A stretch of DNA of 64,000 bases from Zobellia uliginosa (GCF_018860745.1 NZ_JAHKPY010000003.1:880062-944061), one strand, 5' to 3'. Shown: positions 46,820-55,650, counted from the first letter of the stretch. A program made the numbers and translations. The notes: generated by a model from the sequence alone, not told the origin.

Positions 46820-48267
46820 TGATGAAGGTTAAACTTAAAAAATTAATAGAATCTACTATCTCTGGGGAATGGGGTGTTGAAGACACAACTGGAGATGGCG
46901 TAAATATAATAAGGGGTACGAACTTTGGAAGAGCAGGAAGAATAAATTACTCAAATCTTACAAAAAGGTTAATTCTCAAAAAAGACAAAGAAGGTAATTT
47001 CACAATAGACCATGACAAATTAGACTCTAAAAAATTATTAAACGAAGATATTATTATTGAAAAATCAGGAGGTGGGCCAAATACACCAGTCGGCAGGGTT
47101 GTATATTTTGAGGAGAAAGAAGATGGTGTCTTTTTAACGAATAACTTTACAACTCTTGTTAGAGCCAATAAAAAACTAGTTAATCCTAAATTCTTATTTT
47201 ATCAATTTTCATATTTATATCTCATAGGTAAGGTTAAAAAATATCAAAATAAAACAGTTGGACTTTACAACCTTAAAATTAATAAATACTTAAATGAGGA
47301 AGTAACTTTACCTGAAGTAACAGAGCAATCAAAAGTTGTTGTGCAATTAAATAGAATTCAACATCTAATAGATTATAGAATTCAATCAATTGATTTATTA
47401 AATAGATATTTGGAGTCGTTATTTTTTGAGATGTTTGGAGACCCAGTCTTAAATGAAAAAAAATGGAATAAGGTAAAATTGAATGAAATAGGCGAAATCA
47501 TAACTGGAAATACACCACCTAAAAAAAAACCTGAATATTACTCAAATAATGAGAAAGGAATTGATTGGATTAAAAGTGATAATATAAAAATCAATAATTT
47601 TTATAATACCAAAGCAAAAGAGAGACTCACGACAAAAGGAGAAACCGTTGGTAGGACAGTTCCAAAAAACTCCACTCTTATTATTTCTATTTCTGGTAGT
47701 AAAAATAGACTAGGCGATTGTTGTATGACAATTGACAAGGTTGCTTTCAATCAACAAATAAATGCATTTGTTCCATTAAAGAATAGTATATATCATTACT
47801 TTCTACTAAAAAATTCCAAGCATTCAATTCAAAATTTAGCTACAAATGCCTTAAAAAAACTAGTTTCCAAAACTACTTTAGAAAAAATGACCATAATTGA
47901 TACGGATGATGAACTACAAATCAAATTTGAAGAGATTTTCTCATTTGTACAAACCCAAAAGAATAGATATCAAAAATCATTAGAACTGTTAGAAACTTTA
48001 TTTCATTCTTTATTACATAAAACCTTCAGTAATGATTCAAAAATTGATGAAGATAAAATATTTGAAGATTTATTAAGAGGTTTTACCAACGAACAATTAA
48101 AAGAGAATGACAGACTCATATATATGATTAATTGGTTGAACAAGAATCAGTTTTCAAGTTTAGAAAATTATAATGTTGCAATAAAAAAGTTGTTCGATTT
48201 ACTGGAACAAGGGGAAATCAAGCAATATTTGAGTAAAAACACTAAAATTAAAATCAAAAAGAGTTAA
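46819..48267 (+). CDS. hsdS: Type I restriction specificity subunit
   Basis: The 482-residue protein contains two target-recognition halves, each followed by a helical spacer (SKVVVQLNRIQHLIDYRIQSIDLLNRYLESLFFEMFGDP and QKNRYQKSLELLETLFHSLLHKTF). The second half begins LNEIGEIITGNTPPKKK, typical for HsdS. The recognition sequence cannot be read from this. A C-terminal tail of about 75 residues (KIDEDKIFEDLLRGFTNEQL onward) is longer than normal and could be a contact to the ATPase. The start and stop each overlap neighbours by one base. Confidence 0.9.
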   Translation: MMKVKLKKLIESTISGEWGVEDTTGDGVNIIRGTNFGRAGRINYSNLTKRLILKKDKEGNFTIDHDKLDSKKLLNEDIIIEKSGGGPNTPVGRVVYFEEKEDGVFLTNNFTTLVRANKKLVNPKFLFYQFSYLYLIGKVKKYQNKTVGLYNLKINKYLNEEVTLPEVTEQSKVVVQLNRIQHLIDYRIQSIDLLNRYLESLFFEMFGDPVLNEKKWNKVKLNEIGEIITGNTPPKKKPEYYSNNEKGIDWIKSDNIKINNFYNTKAKERLTTKGETVGRTVPKNSTLIISISGSKNRLGDCCMTIDKVAFNQQINAFVPLKNSIYHYFLLKNSKHSIQNLATNALKKLVSKTTLEKMTIIDTDDELQIKFEEIFSFVQTQKNRYQKSLELLETLFHSLLHKTFSNDSKIDEDKIFEDLLRGFTNEQLKENDRLIYMINWLNKNQFSSLENYNVAIKKLFDLLEQGEIKQYLSKNTKIKIKKS

Positions 48268-49901
48268 TGAAATTATTAAGTCTTAAAATTAATGACTCCT
48301 TTAGTAGTCTTTTCGATGGTTTCGAATTAAATTTTCGAAATAATTTTGAGAATGTTGATTCCGAAGATTGGTCGCAATTTCATCCTTTTTGTTTTGTAGG
48401 ACTGAATGGTAGTGGGAAATCCAATGTGCTTGAAGCATTAGCTAATATATTTTATCATATAGAAGGTTGTGTCAATGTAAATCAACCTGACAACTTCAAA
48501 GAATTTTTTTCAGTTAAAGAATCTTCACCAAATGCCTATGAATTAAAGTATTACATAACTCCCAAAACAGTTGATATTTATAGTATTGAAAAAATGGTTA
48601 AGGTTTCTATTTATAAACAAATTAATCAGGCACCCACAATGGAAATTGCTGAATATCCTTTTGATGGTGCTAGCTCTACTCAGATAATACCAATAATTGC
48701 AGATAAGGAAAAAAAAATCCCAGCTGGGGCAAAAATTTATCTACCTGATTTAATAATCGGATATTCTTCTGGGGAAAATGAAGTTCTCAGCATTCCATTC
48801 TTAAAAACGCGTCTTTTACACTTTGATGAATATGTAGAGGACTTAAAAAGAAATATTAAATATAACGAGCCGGAAAGTAATCTACTTTATATTGATTATG
48901 AGATGAGTCAGGCTGTTTTACTTTCCAATTTCATTTTTCAAGATGCAGATGTTTTAGAACCGCTTGACACAGAACTAGGTATTAAGGAAATAAAAAGATT
49001 CAGAATGAATCTAAATCATCATTTGATAGGGGAGCATCAAATACTAGCTCAATACAATGACAAAATTTCGGCTTTTAAAAATTGTGCTACTACTTATTTT
49101 GAAGATGAGGAAAACTTAACATTGGATTTTTGGATTACGGAAGTTTCAAAAAAGGCTTTCAAAAAAAACTTTAAGTCTATAATAGACCTATTTCAAGCTT
49201 TTCAAATATTATATACTTTAAATTATCGATCTGTAAATAATGATATTAAGTCAGAAGTTTATCAATCTAAAGGCTATTATACAGATGGAAAAATGGCAAC
49301 TCCATCTCCACGCGAAAAGGTTTTCTATTTTTTAGATTTTTACATTGAAAAACAAATCAATGATAAAGGTGAAATCAAAAAATTATTACTCAAAAATTTA
49401 TCAGATGGAGAACAACAATTTCTTCATACAATTGGAATTTGCCTAATGCTAAAAGGTAAAAGTGCTCTTTTATTATTGGACGAGCCAGAGACACATTTTA
49501 ATCCTGATTGGAGATCTAAATTTATAAGTACACTTAAAACAAGTTTAGAAAAAAGTGGTAGTAATAATTTAAGAAGAGATATTTTGATAACCTCTCATTC
49601 TCCTTTTATTATATCTGATTGTTATCCAAATAAAGTAATAATTTTTGAAAGGGATAAAGAACCTAAAAAGGCAGAAGAATTACCAATTAATACTTATGGA
49701 ACTTCGGTAAATCTATTAACTACAAGGATTTTTGGCAAGAAAGAAACTATTGGTAAATTCTCACTTGATAAGATTGATAAATTTAGAAAAGAATTTTATT
49801 CAGGTGGAAATCCGGATGAGATTAAAGCTAGACTAAATGAAGAGCTTGGAGATTCAATAGAAAAATTAATTTTTATAAAAGAAATGTTCTCAAAGCAATA
49901 G
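48267..49901 (+). CDS. AAA/ABC-type ATPase (PtuA/OLD-like) coupled to hsdMS
   Basis: The 544-residue protein has Walker A VGLNGSGKSN (residues 44-53), signature LSDGEQQFLHTIG (about 382), Walker B LLLLDEPETHFNP (about 403) and a switch histidine ITSHSPFIISD (about 443). This is the RecF/SMC-like ATPase group found in Septu PtuA, OLD and related defence proteins. It has no TOPRIM domain. Its start overlaps the hsdS stop by one base, so it belongs to the RM operon. I infer that it senses foreign DNA and activates the HNH protein. Similar ATPases beside RM genes may already have a family name. Confidence 0.85.
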   Translation: MKLLSLKINDSFSSLFDGFELNFRNNFENVDSEDWSQFHPFCFVGLNGSGKSNVLEALANIFYHIEGCVNVNQPDNFKEFFSVKESSPNAYELKYYITPKTVDIYSIEKMVKVSIYKQINQAPTMEIAEYPFDGASSTQIIPIIADKEKKIPAGAKIYLPDLIIGYSSGENEVLSIPFLKTRLLHFDEYVEDLKRNIKYNEPESNLLYIDYEMSQAVLLSNFIFQDADVLEPLDTELGIKEIKRFRMNLNHHLIGEHQILAQYNDKISAFKNCATTYFEDEENLTLDFWITEVSKKAFKKNFKSIIDLFQAFQILYTLNYRSVNNDIKSEVYQSKGYYTDGKMATPSPREKVFYFLDFYIEKQINDKGEIKKLLLKNLSDGEQQFLHTIGICLMLKGKSALLLLDEPETHFNPDWRSKFISTLKTSLEKSGSNNLRRDILITSHSPFIISDCYPNKVIIFERDKEPKKAEELPINTYGTSVNLLTTRIFGKKETIGKFSLDKIDKFRKEFYSGGNPDEIKARLNEELGDSIEKLIFIKEMFSKQ

Positions 49902-49907
49902 AAAATA

Positions 49908-50924
49908 ATGGTTAGACCTTTCTTATATAAAAATCACGAAATTCATAAAGCTCAATCTTTTGTTAATTATGTATTTATGGAGGTGATTTTAAAGGCTCCA
50001 AAACTAGCCGATTCAATATTCTCATCAAATTTAGTTCTGGATAAGTATAAAAATTTGATAGATGGAGTAAATGTAAATTACATTAAAAATCCTTTAATTG
50101 AAATTTATTCAATTTGCAAAAAACTTGATAAGTCCTCTATAAAAACTTTAAAAAAAGCAGTTATAAATAATAATAGAATTAGAGAGCTTTGCAAAGGAGA
50201 AGTTGAACCTGTTTTGTATTCTGAAATTGAAATAATTGATAATACTCTTGCTCAACAAATAAAATATTTCTGTGATAACCTTTATGATGAAAGCATAAAG
50301 AAAGCTGCTTTTTATAATCAATTTGACAGCATCGATAATTACTATAATTTTCTTGTTGGTAAATCAGTTACTTGTAGATCATGTGGTAGGTCAACGGTAT
50401 TAACAAAGTTTAATTCGCATAGGAGTGGTTTAGACCATTATTTACCAAGAAAGCACTATCCTTTTTCAGCAATTAATTTTAAAAACCTAATACCAATATG
50501 CGATATCTGTAATGAAAGTTATAAAAATCAAAAAGATCCCTTAATAATAGTTTTAAATAAAGGTAAATCCAATGAGCAAAAAATAAAAACTAAAGCATAT
50601 TATCCTTTCAGCCGCTTTACTTTAGAAATAGTTATCAAATTAAACTTTCTAAAAAATTATGACTCTAATATCTGTCCTGAGGATATGGAAGTTTCATTTG
50701 AATGTGTAAATCATCAAGAAGAAGTTGATAATTGGGATAGATTATTTGGTATTGAAGAAAATTATAAAGCTGAATTCTGTTCGGATGAAATGTATAGCTA
50801 TTACGAGGAAGTTCTAATGGCGACATCACGGGGTCTTGACTATCTAGATTTATTAAAACATCAAGAAAAATGGGCAGACAAAAGATTTCTTAAAATCCCT
50901 TTTCTTACTACGCTAAGTGCTTAA
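49908..50924 (+). CDS. HNH endonuclease-like protein (PtuB-like)
   Basis: The 338-residue protein carries at residues 150-210 a zinc-type HNH core: CRSCG, then LDHYLPRKHYP with the D-H pair, NLIPICDICN and NQKDP. Septu PtuB is an HNH protein encoded after an ATPase in the same way. The N-terminal 150 residues are unrecognised and helical. It starts 6 bases after the ATPase stop. The likely function is DNA or tRNA cleavage when the ATPase releases it. In this operon it is the only nuclease candidate. Confidence 0.83.
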   Translation: MVRPFLYKNHEIHKAQSFVNYVFMEVILKAPKLADSIFSSNLVLDKYKNLIDGVNVNYIKNPLIEIYSICKKLDKSSIKTLKKAVINNNRIRELCKGEVEPVLYSEIEIIDNTLAQQIKYFCDNLYDESIKKAAFYNQFDSIDNYYNFLVGKSVTCRSCGRSTVLTKFNSHRSGLDHYLPRKHYPFSAINFKNLIPICDICNESYKNQKDPLIIVLNKGKSNEQKIKTKAYYPFSRFTLEIVIKLNFLKNYDSNICPEDMEVSFECVNHQEEVDNWDRLFGIEENYKAEFCSDEMYSYYEEVLMATSRGLDYLDLLKHQEKWADKRFLKIPFLTTLSA

Positions 50925-50947
50925 TTTACATTAAAAAGGGTTTATAC

Positions 50948-51180
50948 GGACCTAAGAGAATTTTGGTAAAACAATAGGCGAGGGGTGCGGCCATATTCTA
51001 GAGGGCTCACAATACGGTTTGTTGACCAATATAATGTTAAAGGCGGTTCAAAGGGGTCTTAAGAGTTGGACTGCTTTCTAGAATATAGCAACTGAGCCGT
51101 ATATTGTTTCCGAAATTATCTGTCAGCCTTGATTTTTTTGTTTCTTTTTTTATCAAGAAAAAAAGAAAAGAACTCCTCTA
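50948..51180 (+). repeat. R2 element copy 2
   Basis: It has the same order as copy 1. Stems: AAACAATA 50969-50976 with TATTGTTT 51102-51109, and ATATTCTAG 50993-51001 with CTAGAATAT 51078-51086. The inner stem differs in sequence from copy 1 yet still pairs. It ends with the same CTTGAT/ATCAAG poly-T hairpin. It separates the HNH gene from the toxin-antitoxin pair. Confidence 0.8.
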
Positions 51181-51246
51181 GTATCAGCCTTTTAAGAAAT
51201 AAAGGTTGAAGATAAAAGATGAATTCTAATAAATATTTGGATTTAA

Positions 51247-51274
51247 GTACAATATTACGTACATTTACACGTAC
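51247..51274 (+). promoter_or_regulatory. Three GTAC cores with 12-bp period, YefM-type operator
   Basis: GTAC occurs at 51247, 51259 and 51271, with the two right-hand copies in the shared context ACGTACAT. YefM/YoeB complexes bind palindromes with TGTACA cores upstream of their own genes, so this is a good autoregulation site 70 bases before the antitoxin. Confidence 0.55.
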
Positions 51275-51344
51275 ATAGACTAATATAATGTCAAGGTTAA
51301 AACAAAAGCTAGCATCTAGCAGTTAAAACAATAAGGCAAAGGAC

Positions 51345-51605
51345 ATGGAAACAACGAATTATACAGAATTAAGGAAACAACTCAAGCACAAGCTAGATAT
51401 AGTTTCCGAGGACAAGGAGACCGTTCTTATTCATCGGTCAGGACAAGAAGATGTTGTTATGATTTCTCTGTCGGAGTATAACAGTTGGATGGAAACCGAA
51501 TATCTCCTTTCAACCGATGCCAACAAGGAAAGTTTAACTCGTTCATTGTCTGAAGCTGAGAATGGGAAGGTCGTTAAGAAAACGACTAAGAACTTATGGA
51601 AATAG
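51345..51605 (+). CDS. yefM: YefM/Phd-family antitoxin
   Basis: The 86-residue protein begins with the family pattern NYTELRKQLKHKLDIVSEDKETVLIHRSG, then VVMISLSEYNSWMETEYLLS, and ends with a basic toxin-binding tail. It represses its own promoter and neutralises YoeB. The stop overlaps the toxin start by 10 bases, the usual arrangement. Confidence 0.9.
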   Translation: METTNYTELRKQLKHKLDIVSEDKETVLIHRSGQEDVVMISLSEYNSWMETEYLLSTDANKESLTRSLSEAENGKVVKKTTKNLWK

Positions 51606-51853
51606 TTTTAACGAGGGAAGCTGAAAAAGATTTAAAATACTGGAAAGAAACCAGTAATAGGGCTATTCAAAAAAGGATAACAAAGCTTTTGGAATCCGTT
51701 GTGGCAACCCCGTTTAGTGGGATAGGGAAACCAGAGGCCTTAAAACACAACCTATCTGGTTGCTACAGTAGGCGAATAAATATCGAACATCGCTTGGTAT
51801 ACAAGGTTGAGAAAGATAAAATAGTGGTCATTTCATTAAGATTTCACTATTAG
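51596..51853 (+). CDS. yoeB: YoeB/Txe-family mRNA endoribonuclease toxin
   Basis: The 85-residue protein ends GKPEALKHNLSGCYSRRINIEHRLVYKV and then ISLRFHY, with the glutamate, arginine, histidine and terminal tyrosine of the YoeB active site all present. It cuts mRNA on the ribosome when the antitoxin is lost. It may stabilise the E-F cassette in the genome. Confidence 0.92.
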   Translation: MEIVLTREAEKDLKYWKETSNRAIQKRITKLLESVVATPFSGIGKPEALKHNLSGCYSRRINIEHRLVYKVEKDKIVVISLRFHY

Positions 51854-51944
51854 ATTTGAAGGCCACAGATGGAAACACAAAACAATAGGTTTTAAATTTC
51901 TATTTGACATAATGTTAGAAGCACCTAAAGAAAAACTTCAAACA

Positions 51945-52020
51945 AGACGAGAGGTTAGCAAGGGCTAAGAAATTTATTTTTCTTAAATTTTTAGCTGTTG
52001 CGGCAAGCTGACGAGACTGC
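51945..52020 (+). repeat. R3 element copy 2
   Basis: AGGTTAGCAAGGGCTAAGAAATTT, then TTTTTAGCTGTTGCGG and CAAGCTGACGAGA, match 44487-44585. It follows the toxin gene and precedes copy F of the large repeat, as copy 1 precedes copy E. Confidence 0.6.
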
Positions 52021-52072
52021 TGTAGAAAAAAATCTTGCACACATTCCTCGAATACAAGAATTTTGAATATAT

Positions 52073-52400
<328 letters not shown>

Positions 52401-52497
52401 GATCCCCTCTATTTAGATATAATTTCTTATCGGTCTGTTTCATTAGAATCACCCACAGCACAATTAAATAACTTCTGACCGATTTAAGAGAAACAAA

Positions 52498-52522
52498 AAA
52501 ACCGCTCATTGCTGAACGGTTT
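52498..52522 (-). terminator. Terminator of the 52.5-kb gene
   Basis: AAACCGCTCA (52498-52507) pairs with TGAACGGTTT (52513-52522). On the minus strand it is followed by a T run. It lies 25 bases past the stop of the minus-strand gene. Confidence 0.75.
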
Positions 52523-52546
52523 CAATTTTCAAACTTTTAGTGATTT

Positions 52547-52984
52547 TTAGAACAGGCCTTTTGCCTTGTCCAGTAAACTACCAGCATCTCCGCCAACTAA
52601 TCCGCTAAGGCTTTCTAAGTTAAAAGCAGAATCGCCCGCTTCTTTAGACAAAAACTTTTCTTTAAGACTGTCCACTAAATCTGGAGCTACATTACTTGCT
52701 TCAGTTTGAGCTTCTGCAGAACTCATACCTTTGCTTTCCAATATTTCGGCTAGCTTACCTTTTAAATTTTGAACAAGCCCACTGTCTTCAGTAGCATTTC
52801 CGTCATTAGAAAATAAACTGGTTACAGCACTTAAATCACCGGAGCTTACTTTTTCCAAAAGCCCGTCCATAAGTGATGATGCGCCTTCTTGAGCGGCTCC
52901 ACTGGTTGCTTCTGCGTTTAAAGAGTTACCCCCCATTTTTTCTTGTAATTTCTGAATGGCTAATTCTTTTAGTTGATCTAACAT
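52547..52984 (-). CDS. Small acidic helical protein, DUF937-like
   Basis: The 145-residue protein is rich in Ala, Ser, Glu and Leu and consists of helices such as LDQLKELAIQKLQEKMG, SLMDGLLEKVSSGDLSAVTSLF and PDLVDSLKEKFLSKEAG, ending LLDKAKGLF. It resembles DUF937-type cytosolic proteins common in flavobacteria. No catalytic residue stands out. Role unknown, perhaps stress related since it lies beside a cold-shock gene. It is monocistronic with its own terminator. Confidence 0.6.
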   Translation of the reverse strand: MLDQLKELAIQKLQEKMGGNSLNAEATSGAAQEGASSLMDGLLEKVSSGDLSAVTSLFSNDGNATEDSGLVQNLKGKLAEILESKGMSSAEAQTEASNVAPDLVDSLKEKFLSKEAGDSAFNLESLSGLVGGDAGSLLDKAKGLF

Positions 52985-53075
52985 AGTATTTAGTATTTAT
53001 AGTTAATAATGGTGTTTCTTAGTTGTGAACCAGGGGTACTATTTCATATATTTTCCTGATTAGGCTCAAAAAAAA

Positions 53076-53095
53076 GCCCTTCATTGCTGAAGGGC
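53076..53095 (-). terminator. Terminator of cold-shock gene
   Basis: GCCCTTCA and TGAAGGGC form a perfect 8-bp stem with loop TTGC. The A run at 53069-53075 becomes a T run on the minus strand. Confidence 0.85.
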
Positions 53096-53107
53096 GTTAT
53101 CATTGAT

Positions 53108-53302
53108 TTATTCTATAACTCTTACGTCTACTGCGTTTAGTCCTTTTTTACCTTGGGTTAGTTCGAATTCTACTTCATCGCCTTCGCGAATCTCATCTAC
53201 TAATCCTGAAATGTGAACGAAATGTTCTTCGTTTGAACCTTCTTCTGTAATAAAACCGTAGCCTTTACTGTCATTGAAGAATTTTACTGTTCCTGTACTC
53301 AT
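53108..53302 (-). CDS. Cold-shock domain protein
   Basis: The 64-residue single OB-fold protein has both RNA-binding motifs, KGYGFITEEG (RNP1) and HFVHISGL (RNP2). It works as an RNA chaperone or transcription antiterminator. A leader of about 75 bases separates the promoter-like box from the ATG, long for such a small gene and typical for cold-shock mRNAs with regulated folding. Confidence 0.93.
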   Translation of the reverse strand: MSTGTVKFFNDSKGYGFITEEGSNEEHFVHISGLVDEIREGDEVEFELTQGKKGLNAVDVRVIE

Positions 53303-53384
53303 AATGTAATTGTAATTTTAATAATTACTTGAATAGTTGCAATTATAATGCCAGAAGTAGATAAGTTCTCTAATTTTAAAACCT

Positions 53385-53392
53385 CAAATATA
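53385..53392 (-). promoter_or_regulatory. Promoter -7 box TATATTTG (minus strand)
   Basis: It matches TAnnTTTG upstream of the cold-shock gene. The expected transcript start near 53378 gives a leader of about 75 bases. Confidence 0.5.
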
Positions 53393-53413
53393 CGCTGGTT
53401 GAAATGAAATACT

Positions 53414-53752
53414 TTATACCTTTGAAATATAGCTATTTACATCGCTAACAAAATCATGGAACCTTTTTAAATAATCTAATGACAGTTTAAAACAGCTTTC
53501 CGCTGGGTCGGATTTTGTTCTTAATATTAAGCTTATCCTCTTGTTTTTTTCTAGTAATTGTTGAGCTACCGCTTTCAATTTGCCTAAATATACAAATTGC
53601 TGGTAGGTTTTAGGCTCGTAGCTATAAGAATTCAATTTAATGTACAGCTGTGTCAAATCCGTTAGGTTGCGTTCCAGTCTTTGTAGCTGTATTTCGCTTG
53701 TAAGAAATTTGTTTTCCTCCCTTACTACTGTTGTAACTAATGTAAGTTCCAT
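53414..53752 (-). CDS. Small helical protein, paralogue of the next gene
   Basis: I do not recognise the family. The 112-residue protein is helical, with LQRLERNLTDLTQLYIKLNSYSYEPKTYQQF near the N-terminus. The neighbour at 53875 has the matching LQRNQKDLVQMRTKLNSYRFEPKTYSLY, so the two share a motif LNSYxxEPKTY and come from a duplication. There is no signal peptide. Coiled-coil character suggests self-association. It has its own promoter-like box. Confidence 0.6.
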   Translation of the reverse strand: MELTLVTTVVREENKFLTSEIQLQRLERNLTDLTQLYIKLNSYSYEPKTYQQFVYLGKLKAVAQQLLEKNKRISLILRTKSDPAESCFKLSLDYLKRFHDFVSDVNSYISKV

Positions 53753-53790
53753 AATAACCTATGCCTGCAGTGTTCTTTGATTTTCGGCGG

Positions 53791-53798
53791 CAAAGATA
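53791..53798 (-). promoter_or_regulatory. Promoter -7 box TATCTTTG (minus strand)
   Basis: A perfect TAnnTTTG box lies about 40 bases before the ATG at 53752. Confidence 0.55.
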
Positions 53799-53874
53799 CG
53801 CTACAGGCATAAAGTTAGATACTATAGTAAGTAGATTTAACCTAAGATTTACATTAGGCGTTTATTAAGGTTGA

Positions 53875-54228
53875 CTACATCGTTGGAGATTGCCGTGCGG
53901 TACAAATATTTAGATACTCTTCTACCCCATCGTTCAATCTTCTGAACTCATTAAGGTGCCTTTTTGCGCGCTCTAAATGCGTGTGGACGGTTTTACGCGT
54001 GTCTTTTAACGAAGAAATAATTTCGCTATTAGAATGGCTCAAAGAGTCCATTTTACTACGTAAGGATTCTATTCTTTCATAAAGTGAATAGGTTTTAGGT
54101 TCAAAACGGTACGAATTGAGCTTCGTTCGCATTTGGACCAAATCTTTTTGATTTCGTTGAAGTCTTACAACAATGGCATTCTTGTCGGTTTCTTCTAAAG
54201 TTGATGAGTGGAGTTGAGTTGTTGTCAT
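53875..54228 (-). CDS. Small helical protein with LNSYxxEPKTY motif
   Basis: The 117-residue paralogue of the previous gene has LRSKMDSLSHSNSEIISSLKDTRKTVHTHLERAKRHLNEFRRL in its second half, a long amphipathic helix. Function unknown. Conservation of the LNSY-EPKTY core between two otherwise diverged copies points to a binding site. Confidence 0.6.
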   Translation of the reverse strand: MTTTQLHSSTLEETDKNAIVVRLQRNQKDLVQMRTKLNSYRFEPKTYSLYERIESLRSKMDSLSHSNSEIISSLKDTRKTVHTHLERAKRHLNEFRRLNDGVEEYLNICTARQSPTM

Positions 54229-54600
54229 ACGTACAGGATTTAGGGTTGTTGAGATACTCTAAGTTATATAAAAAATCTTACAAATATGCGCTTAACACTC
54301 ATATAATCAGACTTTAACATTAAATTGATGATGTTTGCTATACTATGTCACAAGGGGTTTAGAGCAATTTTATACACAAGTTATTAACAGCTAATGACCT
54401 GATTGTAAATACCTAACGTAGGAATTTTCTTAAAAATTTATTTTGTTTTGATTCTAATCAACTGAAAATAAACTTTTTATAATTTCAGGGGGGCTTGATG
54501 AGATTCCAACGAAATTGGACTAGATAAATTGAAAAAAATAGGTGAAAGTGTTAATTTAATCGTCAAACGGCATGTTAGATATAATAATATCGCAAAAAAA
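54229..54600. other. Intergenic region, no gene seen
   Basis: AT-rich sequence without coding frames, repeats of the R family or recognisable RNA structure. It holds the upstream region of the helical-protein gene at 53875. Confidence 0.4.
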
Positions 54601-54634
54601 TACCCTCAAAAAAGCAAAATGCTCAATGAGGGTA
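54601..54634 (-). terminator. Terminator of the 54.7-kb gene
   Basis: TACCCTCA (54601-54608) pairs with TGAGGGTA (54627-54634). An A run precedes it on the plus strand, which is the T run for the minus-strand transcript. Confidence 0.75.
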
Positions 54635-54658
54635 CTTTTAGTTTAGGTGGTCTGTTTA

Positions 54659-54985
54659 TTATTCCTCGTCCTGGAATTCTATTTCCGCCATCGTTCTAGA
54701 TAAGCGGTTAGAGAAAGGCTCTGTTATTAAATCTTCTAGTAAACGTTGTCTTTTTCTTTCTGAAATATCTAATGTATCCAATATTTCTCTTCTCCTTTTA
54801 ATTTCGGCCAAATGCTCTTCTCTTAATTTGGTCCTATTTTCAAAAGTGGATATCTCTTCGGAATCAAAACGTTCCATTACCGTATACTTGGTAACTTCGG
54901 TTTGTTTTTCTTTAATTTCCTGAGCGGATAATCCGCATGTACCTACAAAAATGCAAGCAGCGATCATAAAAAGGGGGTTTTTCAT
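54659..54985 (-). CDS. Exported small helical protein of unknown function
   Basis: A signal peptide ends at CGLSAQEIK. The 88-residue mature protein is charged and helical (REEHLAEIKRRREILDTLDISERKRQRLLEDLI). This pattern resembles small periplasmic Spy/Heh-like helical proteins, but I cannot name the family. A complete promoter lies upstream. Confidence 0.6.
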   Translation of the reverse strand: MKNPLFMIAACIFVGTCGLSAQEIKEKQTEVTKYTVMERFDSEEISTFENRTKLREEHLAEIKRRREILDTLDISERKRQRLLEDLITEPFSNRLSRTMAEIEFQDEE

Positions 54986-55009
54986 AACTACTTCATATTA
55001 GTTCTGTTG

Positions 55010-55041
55010 CAAAGATACTACTTTAACAAAAGTGGTATCAA
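55010..55041 (-). promoter_or_regulatory. Promoter TTG-N21-TATCTTTG (minus strand)
   Basis: The -7 box is at 55017-55010 and a TTG -33 element at 55041-55039, spacer 21 bases, within the Bacteroidota range. The expected start is about 18 bases before the ATG at 54985. Confidence 0.6.
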
Positions 55042-55134
55042 TTTACATATCAGATTGCTATTAGAACGATAAATCCGTACCGATTATCGGCACTTTAAAA
55101 AAACTTATCTTTATAAAGATACAATTAGATCTTT

Positions 55135-55650
55135 ATGAAATCAACTATTGCTTTATTTATAACTGTTATATTCTCCTGTGTTTCAACCTATGCCCAAGAA
55201 GAATCTACGATTACATCTGCCGAAATTACTTTCAATTTTGAATCAAAAGATGTAAATGGTAGTATTGCCGGATTCAATTCCGAATCAAAAATTAACCTTA
55301 ATAATATAACGCAATCCAAATTTAAAGGTTCCGTATCCGCTGAAACACTTAAGACGGGTAACTTCCTTAGGGATTGGCATTTAAAGGGTAACAAGTATTT
55401 TAACGTAGATAAGTACCCAAAAATTGCCTTCGAAAGTACACAGGTTGTTGAAGGTAAAGATGGTTTCACTGTTATTGGAACGCTTACTTTAAAGGGCGTT
55501 TCCAAAACTATGTCCATTGATTTCATGAAAAAAGAATCTACCTTGGTAGGTGCCGCTACCCTATTTTCTTCTGATTTTGGCATTACTATTAAAGATGAAA
55601 AGGCTGACAATGAGGTGAGTATCACCATGACTCTAAAGCTCTCCCCATAA
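55135..55650 (+). CDS. YceI-family periplasmic polyisoprenoid/lipid-binding protein
   Basis: A signal peptide ends at VSTYAQEE. The mature lipocalin-like barrel has AEITFNFESKDVNGSIAGFNSESKI, LKTGNFLRDWHLKGNKYFNVDKYPKIAFES and GTLTLKGVSKTMSIDF. That is the YceI signature for binding isoprenoid or fatty-acid chains. The role in this organism is unknown. It is monocistronic. Confidence 0.87.
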   Translation: MKSTIALFITVIFSCVSTYAQEESTITSAEITFNFESKDVNGSIAGFNSESKINLNNITQSKFKGSVSAETLKTGNFLRDWHLKGNKYFNVDKYPKIAFESTQVVEGKDGFTVIGTLTLKGVSKTMSIDFMKKESTLVGAATLFSSDFGITIKDEKADNEVSITMTLKLSP

